A DNA stretch of 64,000 nucleotides, taken from Andrena cerasifolii (taxonomy: Eukaryota > Arthropoda > Insecta > Hymenoptera > Andrenidae). Under the pieces are notes generated by a model that saw only the letters and a list, made by a program, of their open reading frames with translations, was not told the origin of the DNA and did no database searches. The stretch is taken from assembly GCF_050908995.1 (NCBI RefSeq), contig NC_135130.1:7433001-7497000 (forward strand), given 5' to 3'. This document shows positions 23,852-34,984 of this stretch, piece by piece. Numbering within the stretch: position 1 is the stretch's first letter; every line of letters begins with the position of its first letter. The translations under genes were made by a program, and so were the position numbers.

Positions 23852-24310
23852 CAGTGGCGTGCAGTATTCGACCACCCTTTAAAACAGAATAACTTCTTTA
23901 AAATTCATCCAAACTACTTGAGTTTTTTTGAGAACCTAGAAGGATTAGTTTGCTAAATGACGTGCATCGTCGTTTTGATAAAAATTGCAATTTGTCGGAA
24001 TAGCGAAAAAAATAGTAAATGTCGTTTTTTCAACTTCAATTCTGTGCTCGTACTGAAAATTTAAAAAATGCCTTTTGTAGATTTAAATAAGCCGTATGCG
24101 TACTGAAAATTTCATCAAAATCGGTTAACGCAGGTATGAGCTGCAAACAGTTAAAGTTGGTGAAAATCACGCCCTATATTTCGGCAGGTTTCGGGCGAAA
24201 ACTTAGCAACCTATTCTTTCTAGCTTCTCAAAAAAACTGAAGTCGTCTGGACCAATTCTAAACAAGTTATTCTGTTTTAAAGGGTGGCCGAATACTTTTG
24301 TACGCCACTG
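23852..24310. mobile_element. Mariner-like MITE, TA-flanked, 459 bp
   Basis: The left end CAGTGGCGTGCAGTATTCG and the right end (inverted) CAGTGGCGTACAAAAGTATT continue together through ccaccctttaaaacagaata and further. The inverted repeat reaches about 110 bp with decreasing identity. TA lies outside both ends (23850-23851 and 24311-24312). No transposase frame is present. Confidence 0.75.
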
Positions 24311-24429
24311 TATGCAAGTCACGTCACGCCCAGAGATTTGCACTTCCACTGCGTTCCATATAAGAGCGTACCAACGCCCCCACCGATTTGCGACCGATCT
24401 GCGCAGCCGCCACGGATCTGACACACGCG

Positions 24430-24472
24430 ATTGGTCGCAGCACTTTCGCGATTGGTCGCAGCACTTTCCCCG
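24430..24472. repeat. 21-bp tandem duplication
   Basis: gcgattggtcgcagcactttc occurs twice back to back. Minor local duplication in intron 2. Confidence 0.7.
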
Positions 24473-25452
24473 CCGGTTCACAACCAATCAACACTGTATC
24501 CCTGCGCGAAACGAGTACGTTCTAATGTGGAACACAGTATAGTGCGCCGCTTTTTTTACCCCAAACAATCAAGAATATTAGCGCCCTTCCAAGATTTTTG
24601 CCGAAACTTCTAGCACCAGAAATCTCTTTTCTTCTACGATTCTAAGTAAGGTGTCGGCTGGTTTGTCCACACATTCTCCCCAAGTGCCGCGAATCTCCTT
24701 TCCTCCCTGGAAACGTATCGCGGCTTGGATCGACCGTGCCCGTATGCTAATGCCATGAAACTTTCATGGGGAAAATTTGCGGCACGCTTCCCTCTTCCAA
24801 GCGTTTTCCAGGGCGGTTGAAACGTAGCACTGTTATCTGCATTAAGCGTCTCTATTTTTCGGTTCCTCCTCGAGGAAACGATTAAATGCCCGTCCCCGAA
24901 TCTCGGCTGGTGATAACCTGTTCCGTGGGCAGCCTTATCGATTATCAGTGGATCCAGCGTGAAACGCGTGTTGGGCTTGTTTTTTAAAGGGGCACGAGAG
25001 AGGTTCCTCGGCTTATTTGCCATTCACGTGGCGGGAGATTACATCGGCCACGAAGGCACCTCTGTTTTGTTATTGCGGCGCTTTCTAAATCCGCCGGTCG
25101 AGAGACGGTTTGCAAATTTCCGAGGAAAGCTTTGCCACAGATTCGGCGCAGATTCCGTGGAGAGAGGTATCTTTGATCTAACGCACAGTGGAATCAGCCA
25201 CAACAATTGTAGAGTACTCTGGATTATTCTTGACCCAGTCCAGTTGTTGCTCAAGATTGATTTCGATGCTGGTCGGGCCTGATAGGCTGAACTAGATATC
25301 TGTTAACCTTTTTGGTGCCTGCACGATTTGGAGCTAATCTACGTTCACTGCCTCTATTCAATTTGATGGGGAAAAAAAATAATAGTCGAACATTAAAAGA
25401 CTAGTTTTTTATTATATATTTGAAACTAGTGAGCCTTTGGCTTGAGCAGTAA

Positions 25453-25769
25453 CCCTTCGTGGTCGCACGGGGTGTATCGCACCCCAAGAGCAATTTTCGA
25501 GTTAAAAGGTCGCGCCTTTACGACTTCCAAAGGGGACTTATTTAAAAAAAAAATAAAACAAAATTAAAAATTCGCTCTTCTCCCACAAATTTACATTTCT
25601 AGAAAAAGACTCTCAGACCACGATTGTATAAGTATTGCGAATGTACAATTATCACTGAAAAGTTAAAAGTTTAAAAAATACGAAAATGGTAACTCAAAAA
25701 AATGACGCTGGGGTACAGTGAACCCTGTGCGACCAATTTTTGATTATAAGAACGTGTGACCACGAGGGG
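25453..25769. mobile_element. TTAACCC-type MITE, inverted copy
   Basis: The ends are CCCTTCGTGGTCGCACG and, inverted, CCCCTCGTGGTCACACG, matching in 15 of 17 positions. Read on the minus strand, its right half matches the left half of the element at 34282-34580 in order: gtcacac, ttcttataatca, ttggtcgcac, gggttcactgtacccca, gagttaccattttcgtat. The two are therefore copies of one family in opposite orientation. The flanks are gtaa and ttat, so the TTAA duplication is degraded. Confidence 0.65.
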
Positions 25770-26446
25770 TTATTAATAAAAATAAAACTAAACTTAGAAA
25801 TCTTTCTCCCGCAAAGAAAAAATTAAAAAGTGAGATATATCTGATTCGCTCCAAAACTTCAACATTGTCAAAAATATCACAGTTCCCAATAAGAGGTACC
25901 AGATGGATGACACCTTCAGGTAGATTTATTGCAAACCTAATCAAAGCTTTCACAGAACTACGGAGGATCTATTACCAGCTCAATGCAAAGATGTCGTCGC
26001 ACCTAATCCAAATCCATCACAAAGTACTCCCGACTCCATCACAGACCTGGCTCGAAGCTAAAGCGTTGTCAGCCACGCGCTTCCAACGCGGAGTATCGAA
26101 ATCTCATACTGTCCCCCTGAAACTGCAACGTGGATTCAGTGCCCCACACATTCACAAGCTCCAACAACCATTCCACAAGTTAAGCATTCCTCGAGCCGAT
26201 CACAAGGCGAAGGAGCTCGCATTCCGTTCGCGCTAGCGATTAAAACATTCGCGAAAACAGATCCCACCGCGTTTTATTTACTATCTAATCGACCGCAGTT
26301 TATCGGCTATTCATTGAAAATCAGACTGCCAAACGGAGTCCGTTCGTTATCAGATAAAGTCACAATGCTGCCGAGTAGATTCCGCTGACCTCGACAGGTA
26401 TTCCTCGAGTTGCCAAAAAAATTCCAAGCGTCCGCGGGGCTTTTAA

Positions 26447-27451
26447 CCCTTAACTGGTACACTGTTTTTGGCAAACATCACTGGTACACTGGGGTCGTGG
26501 CAGACCCCAAATAAAAAAGGACACAGAAATTTGCAAAGTCGACACTTGATCATCCTCAATGAATATTTTGTTCTTAGGTAATGTATAAAATAATAGGAAC
26601 GTAGAAAGTTAAACTATTAACTATAAAATTAATTAGAAATTCAGTCGACAAACTTAGACAACCAAAAATTTTGCAGCGAACTTTGCGTGCTTGGGGTCCT
26701 GTGCGACTCAGGATACCAGTTAAGGGGGTATACCCGTTTGAACCCTCGGAAAATGTATACATTTTGTGGATTTTTTTACAAGTCAACGGTTTGATGCAGA
26801 TTTCCCGTTTTTTAACTATGTTTACATAGTATTATGAACTACTTATAAAAAAAGTTTCAGTTAAAAAACTATTGTTTTTCGGAAGTTACGGATACATGTC
26901 CGAAAGTCTCTCGATTTTAGACGGCTAAACGGTGGCCCTAAAAACTCGCGCTACGTTCAACCAATTCACTTCCAATTTTGCATGCAGAATCATAATAAGA
27001 TTCCGCATCGTCCAACGAAGGCTTTTTTTTATTTCGATTCCCCGTTTATTATTTATAAAGGAAAAAGGTGGATTTTTCTCTTAGAAAAATTTAACTTTAC
27101 CTTTGATCTCTCACCATTTCTTTATTTTTCAAAATTTTCAAAATCGCCTTCGTTGGACGATGCGGAATCTTATTATGATTCTGCATGCAAAATTGGAAGT
27201 GAATTGGTTGAACGTAGCGCGAGTTTTTAGGGCCACCGTTTAGCCGTCTAAAATCGAGAGACTTTCGGACATGTATCCGTAACTTCCGAAAAACAATAGT
27301 TTTTTAACTGAAACTTTTTTTATAAGTAGTTCATAATACTATGTAAACATAGTTAAAAAACGGGAAATCTGCATCAAACCGTTGACTTGTAAAAAAATCC
27401 ACAAAATGTATACATTTTCCGAGGGTTCAAACGGGTATACCCCCTTAAGGG
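26447..27451. mobile_element. TTAA-flanked MITE interrupted by a fold-back element
   Basis: The left terminus CCCTTAACTGGTACAC follows TTAA at 26443-26446. The right terminus is split: GGATACCAGTTAA ends at 26723, and GGG plus the outer TTAA (27452-27455) resume at 27449. Removing 26724-27444 and one TTAA restores CCAGTTAAGGG next to TTAA, an exact inverted match to the left end. The original element was therefore about 280 bp. Near the left end the ggggtcgtggcagacccc motif repeats the GGGGT...ACCCC layout of the other TTAACCC elements here. Confidence 0.8.
26724..27444. mobile_element. Fold-back element with 299-bp arms, TTAA target
   Basis: The arms 26724-27022 and 27146-27444 are exact mirror positions (paired coordinates always sum to 54168, so there is no net indel), and I found no mismatch reading them through. 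The unpaired centre is about 123 bp of AT-rich DNA. The termini are GGGGGTATACCCG. TTAA is duplicated at 26720-26723 and 27445-27448, and the insertion cleanly splits an older MITE. There is no open frame for a transposase, so it must be moved by another element, possibly piggyBac-type judging from the TTAA. Confidence 0.85.
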
Positions 27452-27455
27452 TTAA

Positions 27456-30400
27456 ATTCACCAGGCGTGCCTTCCTGCTCTACGAGAAGGAGAAACGGGT
27501 CAGGCTTCGCCAGGATCACTTAGGAAACTGATGAAAATAATTCCCAACGATAGTGGAAGTGTCTCGCACCGAATTCTCGAGCGCAGGTCAAAGAAGAGCT
27601 GACGACTTGCGAGTGCAGAAATCGTTTTGCTGGATCACTGTGTCGCGAGGCTGGCTGGGTGATCGGTCGAATATAGTCGGCAGGATCCACGGTGAAACAG
27701 TCCAGGACGGGCGTTCGCCGATGCCGCAAGTTGCAAAACCCCGTTACGAGAGCGATCTGATTTACCGAGGGACAGTTGTCGTGAGAATTTATACGGTGTT
27801 GACATGTCTGCTCTTCCTCAGGGTCGCGTTACGTTCAGACGTTTTTAGAGGCTGCTATTATTGTAGCCAGGAGAGGCCGGCAAGATTCCTGGTGGGAGGA
27901 AAACTTTGCGCGCATAAGTAACTACGTATTTTGACGTGCGATTATTTTCGTAGTGGGAGAGCTAGAGTGGGAGCTTACGCGATATTTCCTCCTTTGTGAA
28001 TTACAAAGAAAATAGATCTCGCTTGTTTGTGGAACTTAGTTACAGGAGTGATACTAGATATTCAATGTTTGTAGGGCTTTCCTAAGCGATAGTCTACGTG
28101 GAGTTAAGTGTCACCTTGGAATTTACTCGTGGCGTCGATTTTTCAAGATTTTGTCAATTTTAAAATATTTATTTAGATACAGTGGAAGCTTCTAATATAT
28201 TTTTATATTCCTAGGAAGTTTTGCCTAGTTTCTCAATTAGATAATTTGAGACATCCTCAGTTGAAGCATCTACGTTTAGGTCACCTTTTTTTAAAATTAT
28301 TGCTCATTGAGCAGGACGAGTTAAGGGGGTAGGTTACCCTCAACAGCCCAAAACCAGGCGCTTCTTCAAACGCATATTCTGAAGTAATAAATGAATATAG
28401 AGGTAACTCTTGTTTTAATCTTTAATCGCCATTTCGTTGACTTGAATGCACAGAAAGAAAATTTTAAATTTATTTATAGGGGAAAAAGTTATCAATATAA
28501 ACGCGAGTAACACACTTGCATAAAAGCAGCAAATATGGTAGTACTTGGTGTGTGGCATTCACTGTGGGTAAAATTTGCCATTAGTCGTTCTGACTTCACA
28601 TTTTTGAGTTTCTGGTTCAGAAGTGACTCAGTTAACAATTCACCTAGAAGGGTGCGTAGTTTCTGGTAGTTGGAATAATATTTTCAATGGCATTGCACGT
28701 CCCCGAATTCTTCGGCCTACTTTTTACATCACCCAATACTCCGTCCCATCTAAGCCTAAAAAAGTCTCATCGAGGAATCGATTCGGCTGCCTTCGAAGCG
28801 CTCAGAGTCGTCGTAGAATAGGAACAATACAGCTGTGTAAAATTGCGCGTGCTAGGACGTTTCGTCGAAATCAGTTCGTGACACTTCGCGCCGCCACCCC
28901 CTGAAACTCGAGCGCATCGCGTGTGCGGGACTCGCGCAGCCCCGCTTCTCACGCATACCCCTCGAACGCCCATCGGCGTTCTCCGCACAGGCCACGCACC
29001 TTTACGATTTCAATATCACTTGCCCCCCCTCGTGGAAGGAGCCAATGGACAGCCTGTCGCGCCACGAATTCCCGTTTCTCGAGAACACGAAATTGTTGGA
29101 GCCGGGGCTCCAACTGGCAAATAAGCGATAGCCTGAGCAAGCCTAAATAGATAACGGCTGATACGGGAGCGTTATTTAATTTCCAGCCTGGCTCTCGAGC
29201 GATCGTGCCCCGGGGCTTCGCTCGATCGTGTCGAAGGATCGGTACACCGAAATCGTGGAAGCTTTCCGCGGTTCGAGAAATGGAGGCTGCGGGGCTGGTG
29301 GATGATGATAACAGCTGTTTCCTGCAAGGAGCTGCAGGAGCGAGGAATTACGTGATAAGAGTGCGCTTGAAATGGAAGCTCGCTAGCAAGTGAAGGAGAT
29401 AATGTTGGGCTGCCTATGGAATGAATTCCTTGAAGCTCGGCGAGGAATTAATGGTGGCTCGAGGTGTCGCATGCTATATGTGGAGCACGCGGATGCTGGA
29501 CTCTTCGGCCTGTGCAATCTTCGTGTTCAATTCGTCCCTGGAGGTAAAAATAGTTTCTCTTGTACGAGTTTCGAGCTGTGTTGAAAAATATCCAAGGGAC
29601 AGGAATTAAACCTCCGCTAGGGATTTAAGGGTTCCATTAGGGGTGAACTCACGAAGCGTTGCTCGATAATTGGAGCGGATAATTTTCAAAATTTTTCGGC
29701 AATTCACTAGCATCACTTGTTACAATGAGAAATACAATCCACTGTCCTCCGCACCTCGGAATATACGATTCGAACTCCGCCTCCCTGCTCTCTCGTAACT
29801 TAAACCGTGCAAATCCCTTTTCAGCGACCGTACAAATGTTTGCCCCGCTTATCTAAATGACGAATGCTGACTGGAGTGACTGCATTCCACGTTTAGGAAT
29901 GACTGTGGATCATTGGAAGCTTAGTGACCCAGATCCAGCGTTGCAATGAAATTGGTACACGATATCTCATTATCATATTGTACACAACGGATGTCTCGGC
30001 GACCCGCGGGATCATTTATGCGGATCGCTGGTTCAAGTAACTCTTTAATTGCGCATTCCTTCGCAGTTATTATCGATATCTCGCCGCGGGGGAGAGTCTT
30101 GTTGGGAAATGAAGGAGGACAGTTGCAAGGAATAGTTTAATTGTAAGGAAACATTTCTCAGAGTGGATTCAGCATCATCCCCCTTCCTATTAGCTTTCAA
30201 TCACAGGAGAGACCAACGATACTCTGTCCCAGACTCGAGCCAGCAGTGTTAACAATGATTACAATAGTATTCGTACTATTCATCTTCGTGAAAATGAAAA
30301 GAAATCATTTTCCAACTCGTCCAAAGATGACAGCCCCCTTTCTCCACTTCTCCACTTATTACAAAGCATTTAGAGAAGCATTCGCCACCTGAAATTCAAT

Positions 30401-31202
30401 AACGCGGCGTTATTGACAACCAGTAGCACTCCTCTCGTTGTGCCCGAAAGGGGAAAGAACAGGCGGAGCGGTTAAACGCGCAGTTAAAGGCTCGAAAAAG
30501 CCCGCGGCGTGGCAGATAATAGGTGGCGCGAAATAGTGGAAACGTTGAAGGGGTAATTGCTGTTTTGGAGCCAATTTCCTCGCCCCCTGACGCAATAAAC
30601 TGGCGCGAGCGGCGGTTGTTGCGCCCCGTGCTCGTCCGGTCGTGTAATAGAACAAAGGCAGCAACGACGGCGAGAAATGGGGAGAGAGAGGGATGGAAAG
30701 TCCGCTGACTAATCATCGGAAAATAAACAGGAAGGTGCCAGTCGTGGGCGTGGTGTGCACCTGCACCACGCTGGAATGCACATGCACCGGCGCGCGTGCA
30801 ACAGGCTCGAAAAAGTTTATCGATCGGGCGACGACGGCTGAAATTACACGGAATTCAGCGTGAACCCAGGAAATAAAGGGGGAACGCTCCTCTGGACACA
30901 CTGCGCGCGAATTTCCACGGTGTTAATGGGCAATGAGAAAAAAATGGTCGCACATTCGAGTTGCTGAATGCCTGGCTTTGTAATTTGAATTTCAGTAGCT
31001 TTATTGCAGTTATATTTTGTGTTACTTTGAGTGGTGATGAATGGGAATCTTCCACGCGGAAGGGAACAGTGTACAAACTCCGGCAAGCTCGCATTGAATT
31101 GAAGGAAATTTATCAAAAATGAAAGGGCATTGTTTCCGCTTTAAAAAGAATATACACAAGTATATATATAAAATATGAAATGGGATCAGCTGGAATGAAA
31201 TC
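27456..31202. other. Intronic, no gene seen
   Basis: About 3.7 kb of intron 2 with short chance frames only. A terminus TTAAGGGGGTAGGTTACCC at 28321 resembles the ends of the fold-back elements but has no visible partner, so it may be a truncated member. CpG content rises around 28860-29110 and 30400-30700 without any recognisable exon. Confidence 0.55.
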
Positions 31203-31430
31203 GATACTCAGCTACTTTGGGCATAAGGCCCATTTGAACAAGATCCTAATAAAGTCTTTATAATGATTCTTGTATACTTTATAAAGTATGTGTATTCTAT
31301 CTAAAAGCTAACGAACGATACTCAGCCACTTTGGGCATAAGGCCCATTTGCACAAGATCCTAATAAAGTCTGTATACTGATTCTTGTATACTTACTACGT
31401 ATGTGTACATTATCTAAAAGCCAGTGAATA
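31203..31430. repeat. 114-bp tandem duplication
   Basis: Two adjacent copies, 31203-31316 and 31317-31430, each starting gatactcagc and containing actttgggcataaggcccat, caagatcctaataaagtct and gattcttgtatact. The copies differ by scattered substitutions and small indels. Weak echoes (cctcagccattcagg, ccactctgggcatag) at 31502-31567 suggest older flanking units. Confidence 0.8.
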
Positions 31431-34277
31431 CTTTTCCACAAATTCCTAAACAATACACATTTTTTTGGGCCTACAAAAGGAGGAGCCTCCTTAAATAAAA
31501 TCCTCAGCCATTCAGGACAGAGGAGTCCCCCGAATAACATCGATATCCATCCACTCTGGGCATAGTATTCCAAGGGGTTAAAACGATCACCTCTTCCACC
31601 GCGGTGGACAGAATCTCAGGCCCAAGGTGCACATGGAATCACCAGCAGCTTCCGGAAGTCCCCACCTTCCCAGGGGAAAGCCGTAGGAGCTTGTTGGAGA
31701 GAAAGATCGCACGGGCCCCTCGGTGGACAGGAAATTGCAGTGCGCGGCATTAGATGACGCGAAAATCCCCATAGAAGCGAATTCCGGCCGGCTGGGCCCG
31801 TGCGCCGTGTTGTGTCCGGTGCAAGAGAGCGGGACAGAGAGAGTCACGCAGAAAAAAAGGAGGGGAGCAGGTGAGGGCCAGGTGGTGCGTCGTAACGTCG
31901 TCGTCTACTGCCGTCGCTGACGACGGCGTGTCCTAGGGCCCTTTTCAGAGCTGCACCGGGCCCGGCGCGCGAGGCCCGAGGGCAGCTGCATCTGTGAATA
32001 CGCGGGCCACCCCTTTCTTCCTCCGCGAGTCAAGGAACCCCGCCGAACCGCGCGAGTCTCTCGGCTGCATGCTGGCTGCGTGCTGCTCGTGAGAGATCCG
32101 GCCCAGAAGGGAAGCGGGCTTCTTTCTGCTCGCGGAGGGACGTGAAAGCGAGCTCCGGGCTGGATCCTCGCGATCCAGCGTTTCCACCGTGCGGATGTGG
32201 GCCAGGTGCATGGTAATTGCAGTGGACAGTGTCACCTGTTGATCTGTGCATGTATCAGGTACGTGGACGAGCGATTGCACTGCTGACTGGTGCGAAACGA
32301 CGATGGACATTGATTTTCTGGGTGTTGTTGATTCTTTTCACGTAGCATCTGGGGATGAATTTCTAGGGGTTGAAGGGGTGGAATTATCATGGCTGAGAGT
32401 TTTAATTCCTTTGCTTCAGCTTGGGTGATTTTTCTTTTAAGATCGTGGGGGTGGAAGGGGTGAGATGTTTTGGTGAAAGTGTTCGGTAGTTTTGGGTCCG
32501 TTGCTGAGCTTGTTGATTAGGTATCTCTTGGAGGAATGGGTATCTATGCTTGGGTGGATTTGAAAGTTAAGAATCATTTTAGTTTGCAGCGATCAGAGAA
32601 TGAAAATTGCTGTGAATAATTTTCGAAGTTTTAACATAGAGTCGTCGAAGAGTGTGCGCGCAAATTCGTATGCACCGTGCTGTTTAGGGACTCGAAGAGT
32701 GGGAGAAAGAGAGCAGCTGCGAAGCTCTGACCCTTCTCTTCAACTTTTGTCATGGCAGGAAGACCCTTCAGACTTATTTCTCCCTTGGGCTCTTGTTGCC
32801 CGAAATCCTTAAAGGCGACTCCATTTCTCGAAACCTTCCAATTGACTCTTCCCACCCTTATCACGCTTTCCACCAAAATTGTGACTGAGCTTTGGAAAAT
32901 TCTCTAGAAAATTCACCGCGTAGTAATCGACAATCTCCATCTTCCCAGCTACTTAAACTTACACGCAAACCTGAGTTAAAAAGTCTCTCTTCAAAAATAC
33001 GCCGCGCAAGTATTATTTTCAAACTGCAGAAAGATGAAAACGATGAAACCTCAGAGAACAGGCATTCTCTCCTTAATTTTGCCAAAGATTTTCCACACTA
33101 GCCTCAAACCACATCAAACATAATTCAAACAAAAAAAACCCAACCCACAAAAGTTCTCGGGAGTCCGAACCGAGCGCCGGTCGATCCGCATCGGGATTCA
33201 ATCCACCACCACCTGCCTAAATAATTATGCATGCAGATCTTGTCGCGTTTCCCGGTATTAATAAGCGCGATTAACGAGCCGAGCAGTTTCCCCTCCCCGT
33301 ACAATTACGTCGACTATTAATCAGCAATTAATTGCCCTTCTAAGTTTTGTCGATCGTTCGTTAGCCGTGTCGCGCATAATTCCCGCAAATCCCCGTTGCG
33401 CGGCGTGTGTTTGCCTCGATATAGTCTGCTGCGGACGCGGATGCTCGCCAGCCGTTCGCTAACGATCATCCTAGCCGATAAGAAGAGCAGTTGAAAGCGC
33501 AGGCTAGGCACGCGATAGTTGGGTTAATCGCTCCTCGGCTATTTTCGCCCGATCCCGCGTCGTTCATCGGCGACTTCGGAGGTTACTTGCTCTCGGAGCG
33601 ATGCATCCGGGGGCCCACCTGCCACGGCTCGATTGGAAACGGGACGTGTCTTTTAAGAAGGGGGTACACTGGGCCCCAATGATCCGCTCCGAGCGACCAC
33701 ATACGCACGGCGGAGAAGCTGCCCCCTCCTAAGCGCCTTCCAGCCACATGCTACAGGCGGTAAGCGCCTCTCTCGCTCTCCGCGTCCTCTCTTTCCCTCG
33801 GGGTAGAAGACGCTCGAGAAGGGGCACATTCTCCGCCGGTTGTGTGCGGCTGTACGGAACGATTCATTGGAACGACGTGCACACGGTGCGCGCTGTCCAC
33901 CGCACGTGCTGGCGCGAGCACGTGTGCCACGATCCGCATGGCAGAGCTGTGCTGAACATTGGGCAGAGCCGAGGCGAGCTTGGATCGAATATCTGGATTA
34001 AGATGTGTGTATCCCTCGAATTAAAGTGGAATTGAAACTCCACGGTATAGGGTAGCTTGGTCTGATGGGACGTCTTTGGGAGGGAGGAATAGTTTGGGAA
34101 ATGTAGTTGGGGACTCTGGATGAAGGCCTTGGAGTAGTCTACTTGTTTGTTAGTATGGTACTGGGGGTGTGTAGCTTGAAGTAGTCACTTGGGTTGTGGA
34201 AGCTTCAGGTACCTTATTCTGGCTCGCGAAACAGATTTTCTTAGATAAAGACTCTTTCGCACGGGAGATTTATATGG
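31431..34277. other. Intronic, CpG-rich block without gene
   Basis: About 2.8 kb. 31750-32260 is strikingly CpG-rich (gccggctgggcccgtgcgcc, gtcgtcgtctactgccgtcg) and 33230-33960 moderately so. No frame shows recognisable similarity. It may be regulatory DNA inside the cyclin D intron. Confidence 0.45.
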
Positions 34278-34281
34278 TTAA

Positions 34282-34580
34282 CCCCTCGGGGTCACACCTT
34301 CTTAGAATCACAAATTGATCGCATGGGGTTCACTGCACCCCAGTCATTTCTCAGTTACCATTTTGGTATTTTTGAATCTTTTAAATTTTGAATCCCATTG
34401 AAATGTAAATTTTGAGATGATGAAATTAGTAGTTGAACAAATAGTTGTGGAAAAAGGGATTTTTTGGTTAAAATTCACAAAATTTTTAAATCTCAATATT
34501 ACGGTCTAAAAATTTAATGAAATATTGGCAAATACATATAGTGACATATACATTTCTGGGAGAAAATTGACCTCGAAGGG
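34282..34580. mobile_element. TTAACCC-type MITE with intact TTAA duplication
   Basis: The termini are CCCCTCGGGGTCACACC and, inverted, CCCTTCGAGGTCAATTT. TTAA flanks both sides exactly (34278-34281 and 34581-34584). It is 299 bp with no coding capacity. The left half matches the inverted right half of the element at 25453-25769. Confidence 0.75.
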
Positions 34581-34761
34581 TTAATGCATGATTTTTTGAA
34601 AAATATAAATTTTATGTGAGTTAAGTAGTAATTGAAGTAGCCACAGAAATATTCAATTCAGTCGAATAACTCAAACCTCTTCCAACATTTCCTCACAATT
34701 TTGAAGTATTAAAAATAAAGCTTGAAAAATAAAAAAATTGAAATAAAATTAAAACCGACTT

Positions 34762-34960
34762 AAAAAAAAAATAAAAATGCACTAAAAAGAGAAAAATAAT
34801 TTTTTCCCTTACTTAATCTACGATTGTCAAAATTTTTTAAGTCGGCGCCTCGTAATTTGCACTGTATAAATCTGGCGCCGACTTAAAAAATATGACAATC
34901 GTAGATTAAATAAGGGAAAAAATTATTTTTCACATTTTAGAGCACTTTGATTTTTTTGAA
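34762..34960. repeat. Inverted repeat hairpin
   Basis: The arms of roughly 85-90 bp meet around a 24-bp loop. aagtcggcgcc ends at 34849 and ggcgccgactt starts at 34874. Outward, acgattgtca pairs with tgacaatcgt, and cccttacttaatct pairs with agattaaataaggg. The outer parts become poly-A/T and drift. This is either a small MITE or an inverted duplication. No target duplication was identified. Confidence 0.65.
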
Positions 34961-34984
34961 GTCTTTTTAATTTTTTTTAAATCA

